Positions 55,359 to 64,000 of a stretch of DNA of 64,000 nt are shown here, piece by piece (within the stretch, counting starts at the first letter, position 1; every line of letters starts with the position of its first letter). The stretch comes from Girardinichthys multiradiatus (Eukaryota; Chordata; Actinopteri; Cyprinodontiformes; Goodeidae), in assembly GCF_021462225.1 (NCBI RefSeq), contig NC_061806.1:1116001-1180000 (forward strand), written 5' to 3'. The translations under genes were made by a program, and so were the position numbers. The notes under the pieces were generated by a model. That model saw only the letters and a list, made by a program, of their open reading frames with translations, did not search any database and had not been told where the DNA came from.

Positions 55359-56588
55359 TACAGGGGTTGGACAATGAAACTGAAACACCTGGTTTTAGAC
55401 CACAATAATTTATTAGTATGGTGTAGGGCCTCCTTTTGCGGCCAATACAGCATCAATTAATCTTGGGAATGACATATACAAGTCCTGCACAGTGGTCAGA
55501 GGGATTTTAAGCCATTCTTCTTGCAGGATAGTGGCCAGGTCACTACGTGATACTGGTGGAGGAAAACGTTTTCTGACTCGCTCCTCCAAAACACTCCAAA
55601 GTGGCTCAATAATATTTAGATCTGGTGATTGTGCAGGCCATGGGAGATGTTCAACTTCACTTTCATGTTCATCAAACCAATCTTTCACCAGTCTTGCTGT
55701 GTGTATTGGTGTATTGTCATCCTAATACATGGCACCGTCTTCAGGATACAATGTTTGAACCATTGGATGCACATGGTCCTCAAGAATGGTTTGGTAGTCC
55801 TTGGCAGTGACGCCCCCATCTAGCACAAGTATTGGGCCAAGGGAATGCCATGATATGGCAGCCCAAACCATCATTGATCCACTCCCATGCTTAACTCTGG
55901 GCATGCAACAGTCTGGGTGGTACGCTTCTTTGGGGCTTCTGCACACCGTAACTCTCCCGGATGTGGGGAAAACAGTAAAGGTGGACTCATCAGAGAACAA
56001 TACATGTTTCACATTGTCCACAGCCCAAGATTTGCACTCCTTGCACCATTGAAACCGACGTTTGGCATTGGCATGAGTGACCAAAGGTATGGCTATAGCA
56101 GCCCGGCCGTGTATATTGACCCTGTGGAGCTCCCGACGGACAGTTCTGGTGGAAACAGGAGAGTTGAGGTGCACATTTAATTCTGCCGTGATTTGGGCAG
56201 CCGGGGTTTTATGTTTTTTGGATACAATCCAGGTTAGCACCCGAACATCCCCTTCAGACAGCTTCCTCTTGCGTCCACAGTTAATCCTGTTGGATGTGGT
56301 TCGTCCTTCTTGGTGGTATGCTGACATTACCCTGGATACCGTGGCTCTTGATACATCACAAAGACTTGCTGTCTTGGTCACAGATGCGCCAGCAAGACGT
56401 GCACCAACAATTTGTCCTCTTTTGAACTCTGATATGTCACCCATAATGTGTGCATTTCAATATTTTGAGCAAAGCTGTGTTCTTACCCTGCTAATTGAAC
56501 CTTCACACTCTACCAGGCTGGTCCAATTTAGCCATGAAACCTCCCACACTAAAATGACAGGTGTTTCAGTTTCATTGTCCAACCCCTG
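55359..56588 (-). mobile_element. Tc1-like transposon, third family
   Basis: 1,230 bp, TA at 55,357-55,358 and 56,589-56,590. The ends are CAGGGGTTGGACAATGAAAC and its exact inverse, followed by TGAAACACCTG in both. Confidence 0.95.
55413..56444 (-). pseudogene. Tc1-like transposase with one nonsense codon
   Basis: 344-codon frame from ATG 56,444 to the stop at 55,413. DNA-binding part: MGDISEFKRGQIVGARLAGA, ASLCDVSRATVSRVMSAYHQ, CGRKRKLSEGDVRVL. Catalytic acids: Asp in LFSDESTF, Asp in the DDNTPIH segment, Glu in SPDLNIIEPL. The single stop, TAG at 55,722-55,724, lies just before DDNTPIH, where relatives of the family carry Gln. Everything else reads through, so this inactivation is young. 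Confidence 0.9.
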
Positions 56589-56589
56589 T

Positions 56590-56650
56590 ATATATATGCA
56601 TGTATGTATTATGTATGTATGTATGTATGTATGTGTGTGTGTGTGTGTAG
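56590..56650. repeat. (TA)/(TGTA)n/(GT)n microsatellite
   Basis: Compound simple repeat right of the transposon. Confidence 0.85.
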
Positions 56651-56859
56651 ATAGGTAGATAGGTCAAAAACAATAGGTTTGTTATTAGCCAAATACAGAT
56701 AACAACTAAACACTATAAACCTATTAAAAAGAATTAAGGTCTTGAATGAAGAAGCAACTAAAAAACTTAAAGACTGCTTCTATTTAACTGACTGAGGCTT
56801 GCTTTTTATTGAACACATGGATGATCCACACTTCATGACAAATGTTTCAGCCTCCTATG

Positions 56860-57335
56860 CTTTATTCTGTGAGGACACTGTCATTTCCAAGAAAATCATA
56901 AATATCTGTCCCAACAATAAAATATGGATTTCAAAGAACTAAACTGTCTCATCCTAAACAGAAAAAAAGGGTTTCCTTCAAGAGGAAAAATCCAGGATGA
57001 GGAAGCTGAAAAGAGAGTTCAGGAAGAAGGCCTCGTTGGCTAAATCAACTACAAGAACGGGGTGGAGAACTCCATCCGTTCTTTAAAAAATTCTGGATAT
57101 GTCCCCAACTAGTAGAAGGAATCTGTGAACATTCCCATCCTCAAAAAGACCCATGCGAAAGACCTTAAGAATTTCAGACCAGTGGCGGTAACTTCAGTTT
57201 TATGTAAATGCATAGGAAGAACTATGTGTGACTAGTTACAAAGGATAGTCCAGCATAAACTGGACTCACTCTAGTTTGCCTGTAGGGTGAAGTGTGGGGT
57301 AGAAGATGCGAGCTCTATGCTTTTAGACAACGTTA
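56860..57335 (+). pseudogene. LINE fragment: linker and start of reverse transcriptase
   Basis: Reads IINICPNNKIWISKELN, LNRKKGFPSRG, then IPILKKTHAKDLKNFRPVAV, TSVLCKCIGRTMCD and VEDASSMLLDNVT. This is the NDFRPVALTSVxxKxxER region and start of the fingers of a LINE reverse transcriptase. Multiple stops and frameshifts are present, and motifs A to C are absent. Confidence 0.6.
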
Positions 57336-57344
57336 CTATCATAA

Positions 57345-58055
57345 TGTGGGCTTACCGAGCTGTGTGTGGACACAATTACGAAGGCTGAACAGCAGTTTTA
57401 ACAGTTTATTTGTGATATGTGCAAAGCAAGGTTGAATTCGGACTGGATCTGCTGGATGGACCTGGACTGGCACTGAGGAGGAGAGGAGAGATATTGTTTG
57501 TTGGGCGGAGGTTATGGAGAGAAAGTAGGATAAGAGCGTGGTTAGCTTACTGTTGATGGTGGATTAAGGTTCATTGGAGGAGGTAAGTCTTTCCCACAGC
57601 GTTTGGTGGGAGAAGTGGCTCGTGGTTTTCGGGGCTGGTGTTCTCTCCTTGTGTTTCCTGAGTAGTTGTGCCTCTGCAGAGCACACTGCATTGGAGGGTA
57701 GACAGGCAGGTGAGCAAAGGTATGGTGTTCCCCACGAGGTGTTCTCAGAAACGCAGAGAGTGGAATGGAGACTCAGGGACTGGAGAGGCAGGGAGTTGCT
57801 CCAGTAACTCACTTGAGCATGACACAGAGAGCAGGGTTAAGGAATCCAGGACACCAGAATGATCATATCTGCAAGGCAAGGTAAGAAACTCAGTTAGAAC
57901 AGGTCTTAAGAACGCTGTCAGGTTACCACGCTGGTAGCAACAACAGTCTAATGCCTCCATCTAGGTTCCAGCTTCTTATGAAGCCCCTGTTGATTGGGCT
58001 CAATGAGAAGCACCTCTGCAGCTGCTCCTGTCAGTCGCAGCCTGTAGCCCAACAG
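57345..58055 (-). repeat. Repeat copy 2 of a pair with 42,520-43,290
   Basis: Same orientation and block order as copy 1 (see there). Borders are approximate. Confidence 0.6.
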
Positions 58056-58640
58056 ATTTACTTTCACAAATGGAGCTTCACGGTTAACGCTAGAATGCTC
58101 TGCTTAAAAGCCCAAAGGGGTTTTGTGAAGTTTGAGCTCAAAATAACATCAAAATCTAACTGTTTTTTTCTTAGAATTGACGTACTCTATCTAAACGATC
58201 ATTATGTGAATAATTGTTTTTTAAATGGGAGTGATAATTCTGGTCGTCCTTTGCTGCTGGTTGAGTAAAACCTGGGTAGACAAAATGTATTTTTTGGAAT
58301 CTGTGAGCTCTCTGCTTACAGCAGACATGCTGGTTGTGTGTGTAGAAGGCGTGTGGTGAACAGCTGAGACCAAGTTTTGCGGTTTACGTCATTTTGTGGA
58401 GTTTGTTTATTTTCTGATTCAAATGCCTTTTATTTTTAATTGTTTTTGGTGTTTATAGAAATTGTTTATATCAGCTTTTAGCCAGGAATCTACTATTTCT
58501 GCAGATATATGTTTATGTTTAACTAATGGAACTTGCAGTTAAAAAAAGTAGAAGAAAGCAAAAGTTTAATTCAGCCCCCAGTACTGGAGGTTGGGCTTAA
58601 GAGGTTAATATAAATTAAAACTTTTTTAGAAATTGCTTTG
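58056..58640. other. Spacer, nothing recognised
   Basis: AT-rich, no supported gene. Confidence 0.3.
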
Positions 58641-58689
58641 GGATTATTTCAAATGAAATGGGCATGGAGACGGAAATTAAATGGAAAAA

Positions 58690-59193
58690 AAAGAAGCAAG
58701 GAAGGGAGAGAGGTGGGGCTCTAAAAGGATTCTCCATAAGAATATTCAATACCGGGTGTGAGAAGCCACAAACCTCCCCCCCAGGACCTAAGGCAGATTC
58801 AGATAAGGTCAGGGCCACAGACTTCCAAAGATCCCAATACTGGGAGGATCACCGCCAGGACAATCACAACCCCAGGCCCCACCAGCAGCCGGCTACACCG
58901 AAGTAGATCCAGCCATGGACCCAGAGACCCAAGACCCAAGGGCACACCACTCCCCAGCAGAGGCCCGACAGAGCCAGGGGGCCAAGGCCTCGCCAAGCAG
59001 CCACCGGTAGTGTGCCAGCACAAACCATAGTGCCCAGCCCCGGACACCGAGAACCACCAACATGCTGGCAGGCGGAGACAAGAGCCACCCACAGGGAGTG
59101 TGATCATCTGACCACAGGTGGTTATTAAGCTGCTGGGCCTCAGCGAAGGCTTTGACAATTACAACTGCTAAAACTAAAAAAAAAAAAAAAAAG
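58690..59193 (+). repeat. C-rich retroposed fragment ending in poly(A)
   Basis: A strongly C/A-rich, G-poor stretch (GACCCAGAGACCCAAGACCC, CCAGCAGAGGCCCGACAGAG) ends in A(17) at about 59,177-59,193. Composition and tail suggest a retroposed UTR of an L1-like element. Long open frames on both strands here are a composition effect. Confidence 0.5.
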
Positions 59194-59199
59194 ATATGC

Positions 59200-59470
59200 A
59201 TACAGGTTTAAACATGGGTCCCTCACATGGGTCCCTATATCTGGATCAGATGCTTTTACCCATTAAACAGCTCCTGCCATGGTTCTGGTTGGATATCTGA
59301 TCAATGAATTGTCAGAACAATGCAATACAGTAGTGCAGTGAGCTGTGATATGAATCTGTACCACTGCAGAGAAATTGTCCCACAGCATGGTTCTACCACC
59401 CTGCTTAACATTTGGTACATTGTTCAAAGTTTCTTTCTTTCCTTAGCACTGCATGCTGGGAGTGTGGTGG
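59200..59470. other. Spacer
   Basis: CCACAGCATGGTTCTACCAC is reminiscent of a Tc1 transposase fragment but too short to support. Confidence 0.25.
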
Positions 59471-59473
59471 GTA

Positions 59474-61041
59474 CAGGTCCTTCTCAAAAAATTAGCATAT
59501 TGTGATGAAGTTCATTATTTTCCATAATGTCATGATGAAAATTTAACATTCATATATTTTAGATTCATTGCACACTAACTGAAATATTTCAGGTCTTTTA
59601 TTGTCTTAATACGGATGATTTTGGCATACAGCTCATGAAAACCCAAAATTCCTATCTCACAAAATTAGCATATTTCATCCGACCAATAAAATAAAAGTGT
59701 TTTTAATACAAAAAACGTCAACCTTCAAATAATCATGTACAGTTATGCACTCAATACTTGGTCGGGAATCCTTTGGCAGAAATGACTGCTTCAATGCGGC
59801 GTGGCATGGAGGCAATCAGCCTGTGGCACTGCTGAGGTCTTATGGAGGCCCAGGATGCTTCGATAGCGGCCTTTAGCTCATCCAGAGTGTTGGGTCTTGA
59901 GTCTCTCAACGTTCTCTTCACAATATCCCACAGATTCTCTATGGGGTTCAGGTCAGGAGAGTTGGCAGGCCAATTGAGCACAGTGATACCATGGTCAGTA
60001 AACCATTTACCAGTGGTTTTGGCACTGTGAGCAGGTGCCAGGTCGTGCTGAGAAATGAAATCTTCATCTCCATAAAGCTTTTCAGCAGATGGAAGCATGA
60101 AGTGCTCCAAAATCTCCTGATAGCTAGCTGCATTGACCCTGCCCTTGATAAAACACAGTGGACCAACACCAGCAGCTGACACGGCACCCCAGACCATCAC
60201 TGACTGTGGGTACTTGACACTGGACTTCTGGCATTTTGGCATTTCCTTCTCCCCAGTCTTCCTCCAGACTCTGGCACCTTGATTTCCGAATGACATGCAG
60301 AATTTGCTTTCATCCGAAAAAAGTACTTTGGACCACTGAGCAACAGTCCAGTGCTGCTTCTCTGTAGCCCAGGTCTGGGGAATGCGGCACCTGTAGCCCA
60401 TTTCCTGCACACGCCTGTGCACGGTGGCTCTGGATGTTTCTACTCCAGACTCAGTCCACTGCTTCTGCAGGTCCCCCAAGGTCTGGAATCGGCCCTTCTC
60501 CACAATCTTCCTCAGGGTCCGGTCACCTCTTCTCGTTGTGCAGCGTTTTCTGCTACACTTTTTCCTTCCCACAGACTTCCCACTGAGGTGCCTTGATACA
60601 GCACTCTGGGAACAGCCTATTCGTTCAGAAATGTCTTTCTGTGTCTTACCCTCTTGCTTGAGGGTGTCAATAGTGGCCTTCTGGACAGCAGTCAGGTCGG
60701 CAGTCTTACCCATGATTGGGGTTTTGAGTGATGAACCAGGCTGGGAGTTTTAAAGGCCTCAGGAATCTTTTGCAGGTGTTTAGAGTTAACTCGTTGATTC
60801 AGATGATTAGGTTCATAGCTCGTTTAGAGATACTTTTAATGATATGCTAATTTTGTGAGATAGGAATTTTGGGTTTTCATGAGTTGTATGCCAAAATCAT
60901 CCGTATTAAGACAATAAAAGACCTGAAATATTTCAGTTAGTGTGCAATGAATCTAAAATATATGAATGTTAAATTTTCATCATGACATTATGGAAAATAA
61001 TGAACTTTATCACAATATGCTAATATTTTGAGAAGGACCTG
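59474..61041 (-). mobile_element. Tc1-like transposon, copy 2
   Basis: 1,568 bp with TA at 59,472-59,473 and 61,042-61,043. Same ends and nearly identical sequence to 43,652-45,256. Confidence 0.95.
59751..60713 (-). CDS. Tc1-like transposase with 14-residue internal deletion
   Basis: 320 residues, uninterrupted, and otherwise nearly identical to the 334-residue protein of copy 1. All three catalytic acids are present: LFSDESKF, FISQHDLAPAHS and SPDLNPIEN. A 42-bp in-frame deletion removes 14 residues between CRIPQ and TWATEKQHW, the linker at the start of the catalytic domain. AT-hook-like GRKK and RKRCTTRRGDR are kept. Activity is uncertain: catalytic residues are right but the linker probably matters for folding. 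Confidence 0.88.
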   Translation of the reverse strand: MGKTADLTAVQKATIDTLKQEGKTQKDISERIGCSQSAVSRHLSGKSVGRKKCSRKRCTTRRGDRTLRKIVEKGRFQTLGDLQKQWTESGVETSRATVHRRVQEMGYRCRIPQTWATEKQHWTVAQWSKVLFSDESKFCMSFGNQGARVWRKTGEKEMPKCQKSSVKYPQSVMVWGAVSAAGVGPLCFIKGRVNAASYQEILEHFMLPSAEKLYGDEDFISQHDLAPAHSAKTTGKWFTDHGITVLNWPANSPDLNPIENLWDIVKRTLRDSRPNTLDELKAAIEASWASIRPQQCHRLIASMPRRIEAVISAKGFPTKY

Positions 61042-61043
61042 TA

Positions 61044-61460
61044 TATGGTGTGGAGATTGAGACTCAGGGTTTCTTTTTTATAACATTTTGTATTGCACTT
61101 AATTGAGCATTGGTTGGTGGTGATTTTTATGTTATTTATTTTTTATTTCTTAGTTGCCGTGTTTGTCAAAATTTTCACTGTGTTTCTTTGTGTATGGGGT
61201 TGGTGTCCTTTGAGCCGCCATCCCTGTCATTGAGACTGAGTGGTTCTAAAGCCCAGCACCTCTGTGAAGCAGGTGCTGCTACAAGATGAAGATCAGGTGG
61301 GGCATGGTAATGTATCATATCCATTACACAAGAATAAAGGTTGTTTTTGTCAAACAGACAGAATTTGTTGCAAAAGTAAATGGGAACATAATTAATCTTA
61401 TTTGCGAGTATCTGCAAGTTTCCCCGCTGGTTTTGCCCATTACACGGTGTTGTTCTTCTG
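61044..61460. other. Spacer, nothing recognised
   Basis: No supported gene. Confidence 0.3.
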
Positions 61461-61462
61461 TG

Positions 61463-61830
61463 CTTTTCGAAATCCACAGTTAACGCGGCCATCTACCAGG
61501 AAATCTTAAACTACTTCATGCTTCTTTCTGCCGACAAGCTTTATGGAGATTCTGATTTCATTTTCCAGAGGACTTTGAGAACTGCCTACACTGCCAAAGG
61601 TTTTAAAAGCAGGTTTGATGACCATGATGTTACTGTGCTTGATTGGCCAGCAAGCTAGCCTGATCTGAATTACGAATCTATGGGGTATTGTCAAGAGCAA
61701 AACGAGAGACACCAGACCCAGCAATGCAGATGACCTGGAGATGACCTGAAGACTACAATCAAAGCAGCCTGGGATTCCATTAAACTGCGCCACATTAGCC
61801 AGGCTGGATTTATGCATTAATTCATGTAAA
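61463..61830 (+). pseudogene. Old Tc1-like transposase fragment
   Basis: Reads NAAIYQEILNYFMLLSADKL, YGDSDFIFQRTLRTAYTAKG, DHDVTVLDWPAS-stop-PDLN and TTIKAAWDSIKL. It matches the catalytic C-terminal part of the 44 and 60 kb transposases in order, but at lower identity, so it is an older family member. The second Asp is lost and several stops are present. Confidence 0.75.
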
Positions 61831-61924
61831 AGGAACCTTATTTTCTGACACTGAAGTTTTGGATTTAATTATCTGTAAGCCACAACCATCAAGCCACAAC
61901 CAAGATGAATCCATCGACTCTAGT

Positions 61925-62032
61925 CCCCGGCAACATTTGCCACATGCCATCCCCCTCTCTCTGCCCTCATTTCCTGTCTGCCTACTTACTGAAAAATAAA
62001 GGCCACTTGTGCCAAAAAAAAATCTTTAAAAA
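61925..62032 (+). mobile_element. SINE 3' part
   Basis: GGCAACATTTGCCACATGCC, TTTCCTGTCTGCCTACTTAC and AAATAAAGGCCACTTGTGCC match the tail of the SINE at 49,692-49,895. The tRNA-like head is missing. Confidence 0.75.
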
Positions 62033-62990
62033 ATCCAAAACTTGTTCACAACTATGCTACTTTTTTCAGATAAAAATGAGTATGACACACTCAGTGTGTG
62101 AGACCTGAGAACCCTGTTGAGGCTTGTGCTGTGCAGGAAGCCAAAGTACAGTAGGTTAAACTGCACGCAGAGAAATAAACTGTAAGGTCTGCTGGTTGCC
62201 ACGGTAACAATGAATCTGCCTCTAAATGTTTCCCAAGCTAAAAGTTTCTACTCTTTAGACAAGACTACTGTTTTTGGATAAAAACATGTGGTAGATTGGA
62301 GAATATTAGGGATAACTCTCCTACAAGGATATTTATGTGTCAAAGTGCTTATTCTTTCAAAACCTTCAGAAAGTTCCTGGGCTGAATCTTCTAGATGAGA
62401 AGAAATGTTACAGACTCAAAAACCATGTTACAATACTAAGAAAGGTTTAGGTGTGACCAAAAACATGAAACTTTGTAAATAATAGCGTATGATCTGGTCT
62501 CACTAAGTGGTTGTTAACTGCTGTTTTTTCTCATCTGACTTCTCTCTCCTCTCACTCTTTATGCAGGTCCTAAGATTAGCTTCTTAAAATATAAATGAGG
62601 GGAAGTGACTAAAATGAACGTTGATCACTAAAGCAATCATATAAAAAGGACTAGAAGTACTTTTTTTTTTAGCAGAAAACCCATAGTGACAGCTGAAATG
62701 AAAAAGACTAGATTTTATGATGCAGAAATAGTTTATTTTTTGATTTTATCAATGCCTACACACTAAAACAAGGCTGAGAGAACCTTATCGCTCGGTGGGC
62801 TTCTTCTAGTCCAGTCACCATCAGTTGTTCTGTATCACCTGTTCTGTATCTTCCTGCAAGTGAGAAAAGATGAATATGAATGTGGCTCTAATGTAAAGTG
62901 CTTTGTGTTGTCTGTATTTAGTCCATTTACCATTTATTCCAGGGTCTTTGCTGTTATCCAAGATGGCGCTGAAGATAGCTGCCTCGGTAC
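62033..62990. other. Spacer, nothing recognised
   Basis: No supported gene. Confidence 0.3.
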
Positions 62991-62999
62991 TTTGCTCAC

Positions 63000-63530
63000 G
63001 TTTCATGTATTTTTCTGTTTCCATCCTGCACAACGTTGACCACCCAGGGACGTACGACAGGGTCCTGTTTGTGGACTTTAGCTTGGCCTTCAGCTCCATC
63101 AACCCAAACATCCTCCACCAGCTCACCCAGCTCACAATGTCAGCCTCCACCTGTCAGTGGATCACCAGCTTCCTAAATGACAGCAGCAGGTGAGACTAGA
63201 AAGCATGTTCTCCTGCGCCATCACTCCCCAGGGGTGTGTTCTCTCCCCACTCCTCTTCTCCCTTTACATAAATGACCACAACTCAGCTAGCCTGTCTGTA
63301 AAACTCCTATAGTTTGCAGATGACACCACTGTTATTGGTCTAATCAAGGACCATAACAAGTCTGCATACAGACAGGAGGTGGATCAGCTGGTACACTGGT
63401 GCTGTCAGATCCACGTACAGCTAAGCCCGAGACAGTGGCCTTCTGGAGAACACTGCCTACATTGCCACCCCTCATTGTCCTCCACAACACCATGTCCACT
63501 GTGGATCTCTTCCACCTTTCTTGGGACCTA
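63000..63530 (+). pseudogene. LINE reverse transcriptase fragment (family of 36.6-40.5 kb)
   Basis: Reads HPGTYDRVLFVDFSLAFSSI (motif A), LTMSASTCQWITSFLND, then in another frame a QGCVLSPLLFSLY-like stretch (63,230-63,270) and FADDTTVIGL-like sequence (63,315-63,345). Stops and frameshifts separate the motifs. Both ends are truncated. Confidence 0.65.
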
Positions 63531-63539
63531 TACACATAA

Positions 63540-64000
63540 GCTGCGTTTCCACTGGCCATCGAAGACGTGAGTTTAACACGTAACCAAAAAACCACGGAGT
63601 TCAAGGAGACGGATTGCCGCCTTTGCTTTTGTTCCAGTCAACGGCTGACAGTCAGATCATATTTTCCCCTTTTGCCAAGGAGGACGGAGATTGACTGCTC
63701 TTCTTGGAGTTTAACTGCGGACGTGCAGTAACTTCCCCCCCTTTTCTCACTCACTGCCCCAGAAGGAAAACTTCAACAAGTAAAAGCAATCCTTTTTTAA
63801 AATCTTATTTTTATTTCTTTATTAGGAATAGCGTGAGCAGGGTAGAGTAGGTTTTAGCACTTATACTCTAATGTGTTCTAAACTGTATGTGCATGCAACC
63901 TTGCATTGAAACTTTGATTTGCTGTGGACATCTGAAAGCCCCTGTGTTTCCCAGCTGTGTGTGTTTTGCTGTGTTGTTTTAACGCCTGTGCTCAGGCACG
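63540..64000 (+). mobile_element. ERV-like LTR/leader fragment, continues past the window
   Basis: CATATTTTCCCCTTTTGCCA with GGAGGACGGAG resembles 34,522-34,545, and GTGCATGCAACCTTGCATTG with TTTGATTTGCTGTGGACA resembles 34,775-34,835. Probably the same LTR family as at 34.2 kb. Confidence 0.4.

Noticed and set aside
58658..59201. Overlapping ORFs on both strands
   Set aside because: They arise from C/G-biased sequence of a poly(A)-tailed repeat.
59320..59420. Tc1 transposase fragment near 59.4 kb
   Set aside because: Only a short stretch is reminiscent of the family, too little to support a feature.

Overview
The window is vertebrate, almost certainly teleost fish, genomic DNA. It is a dense mosaic of mobile elements. 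I recognise no ordinary host protein-coding gene, tRNA gene or rRNA gene. The call rests on AT-rich spacers with (TA)n, (CA)n and (GTAT)n runs, fish-type Tc1-like transposons, several non-LTR retrotransposon (LINE) families, a DIRS remnant, solo LTRs and a tRNA-derived SINE. The species cannot be read from the sequence.

Region 1 (1 to about 9,500) is the right-hand part of an integrated Polinton/Maverick-like element of the adintovirus type. Rightward genes are the end of the integrase with its chromodomain, a minor capsid (penton) candidate, a small basic amphipathic core or membrane-active protein, the major capsid protein and an adenain-like protease. They converge on a bidirectional poly(A) region near 3.73 kb. 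Leftward genes are an interrupted conserved protein, a 113-residue protein with a hydrophobic tail, the packaging ATPase, and a DNA polymerase B that has lost its N-terminal half and most of catalytic motif C. Farthest right is a leftward gene of unknown function that I reconstruct as seven exons joined by six canonical GT-AG introns in consistent phase, 262 codons in all. The morphogenesis genes look intact while replication is broken, so this is a decaying copy. Beyond the spliced gene lies a segment of about 680 bp (8,822-9,504). It recurs inverted at 33,045-33,684, and an adjoining promoter block recurs at about 15.05-15.31 kb, so it is probably terminal sequence of a multicopy element.

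Region 2 (9.5-18.5 kb) holds a broken gag-like gene of an LTR element with its polypurine tract and LTR start, a solo LTR inserted beside it (5-bp target duplication TTATG), a LINE reverse transcriptase fragment and a second LTR (15,687-16,082). Region 3 (19-25 kb) has LINE debris, a dead Tc1-like element, a decayed gene of an unrecognised repeat-borne family split by a LINE, and one arm of a foldback element. Region 4 (26-36.5 kb) has a dead Tc1 element containing a nested LINE tail, LINE and LTR pieces, the 5' part of a DIRS element, the inverted terminal-like repeat and an LTR. Region 5 (36.6-41.2 kb) is a nearly complete leftward LINE whose endonuclease is split by a short inverted-repeat transposon. 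Region 6 (41.2-64 kb) has a solo LTR (TSD TTACT), two nearly identical Tc1-like copies with different defects, a foldback element, a SINE with a perfect 16-bp target duplication, a LINE in twin-priming-like head-to-head arrangement, a third Tc1 family with one nonsense codon, and further LINE, LTR and Tc1 debris.

Except for the viral-type cassette in region 1, the genes do not form a pathway. The layout is best read as successive insertions, many of them nested.
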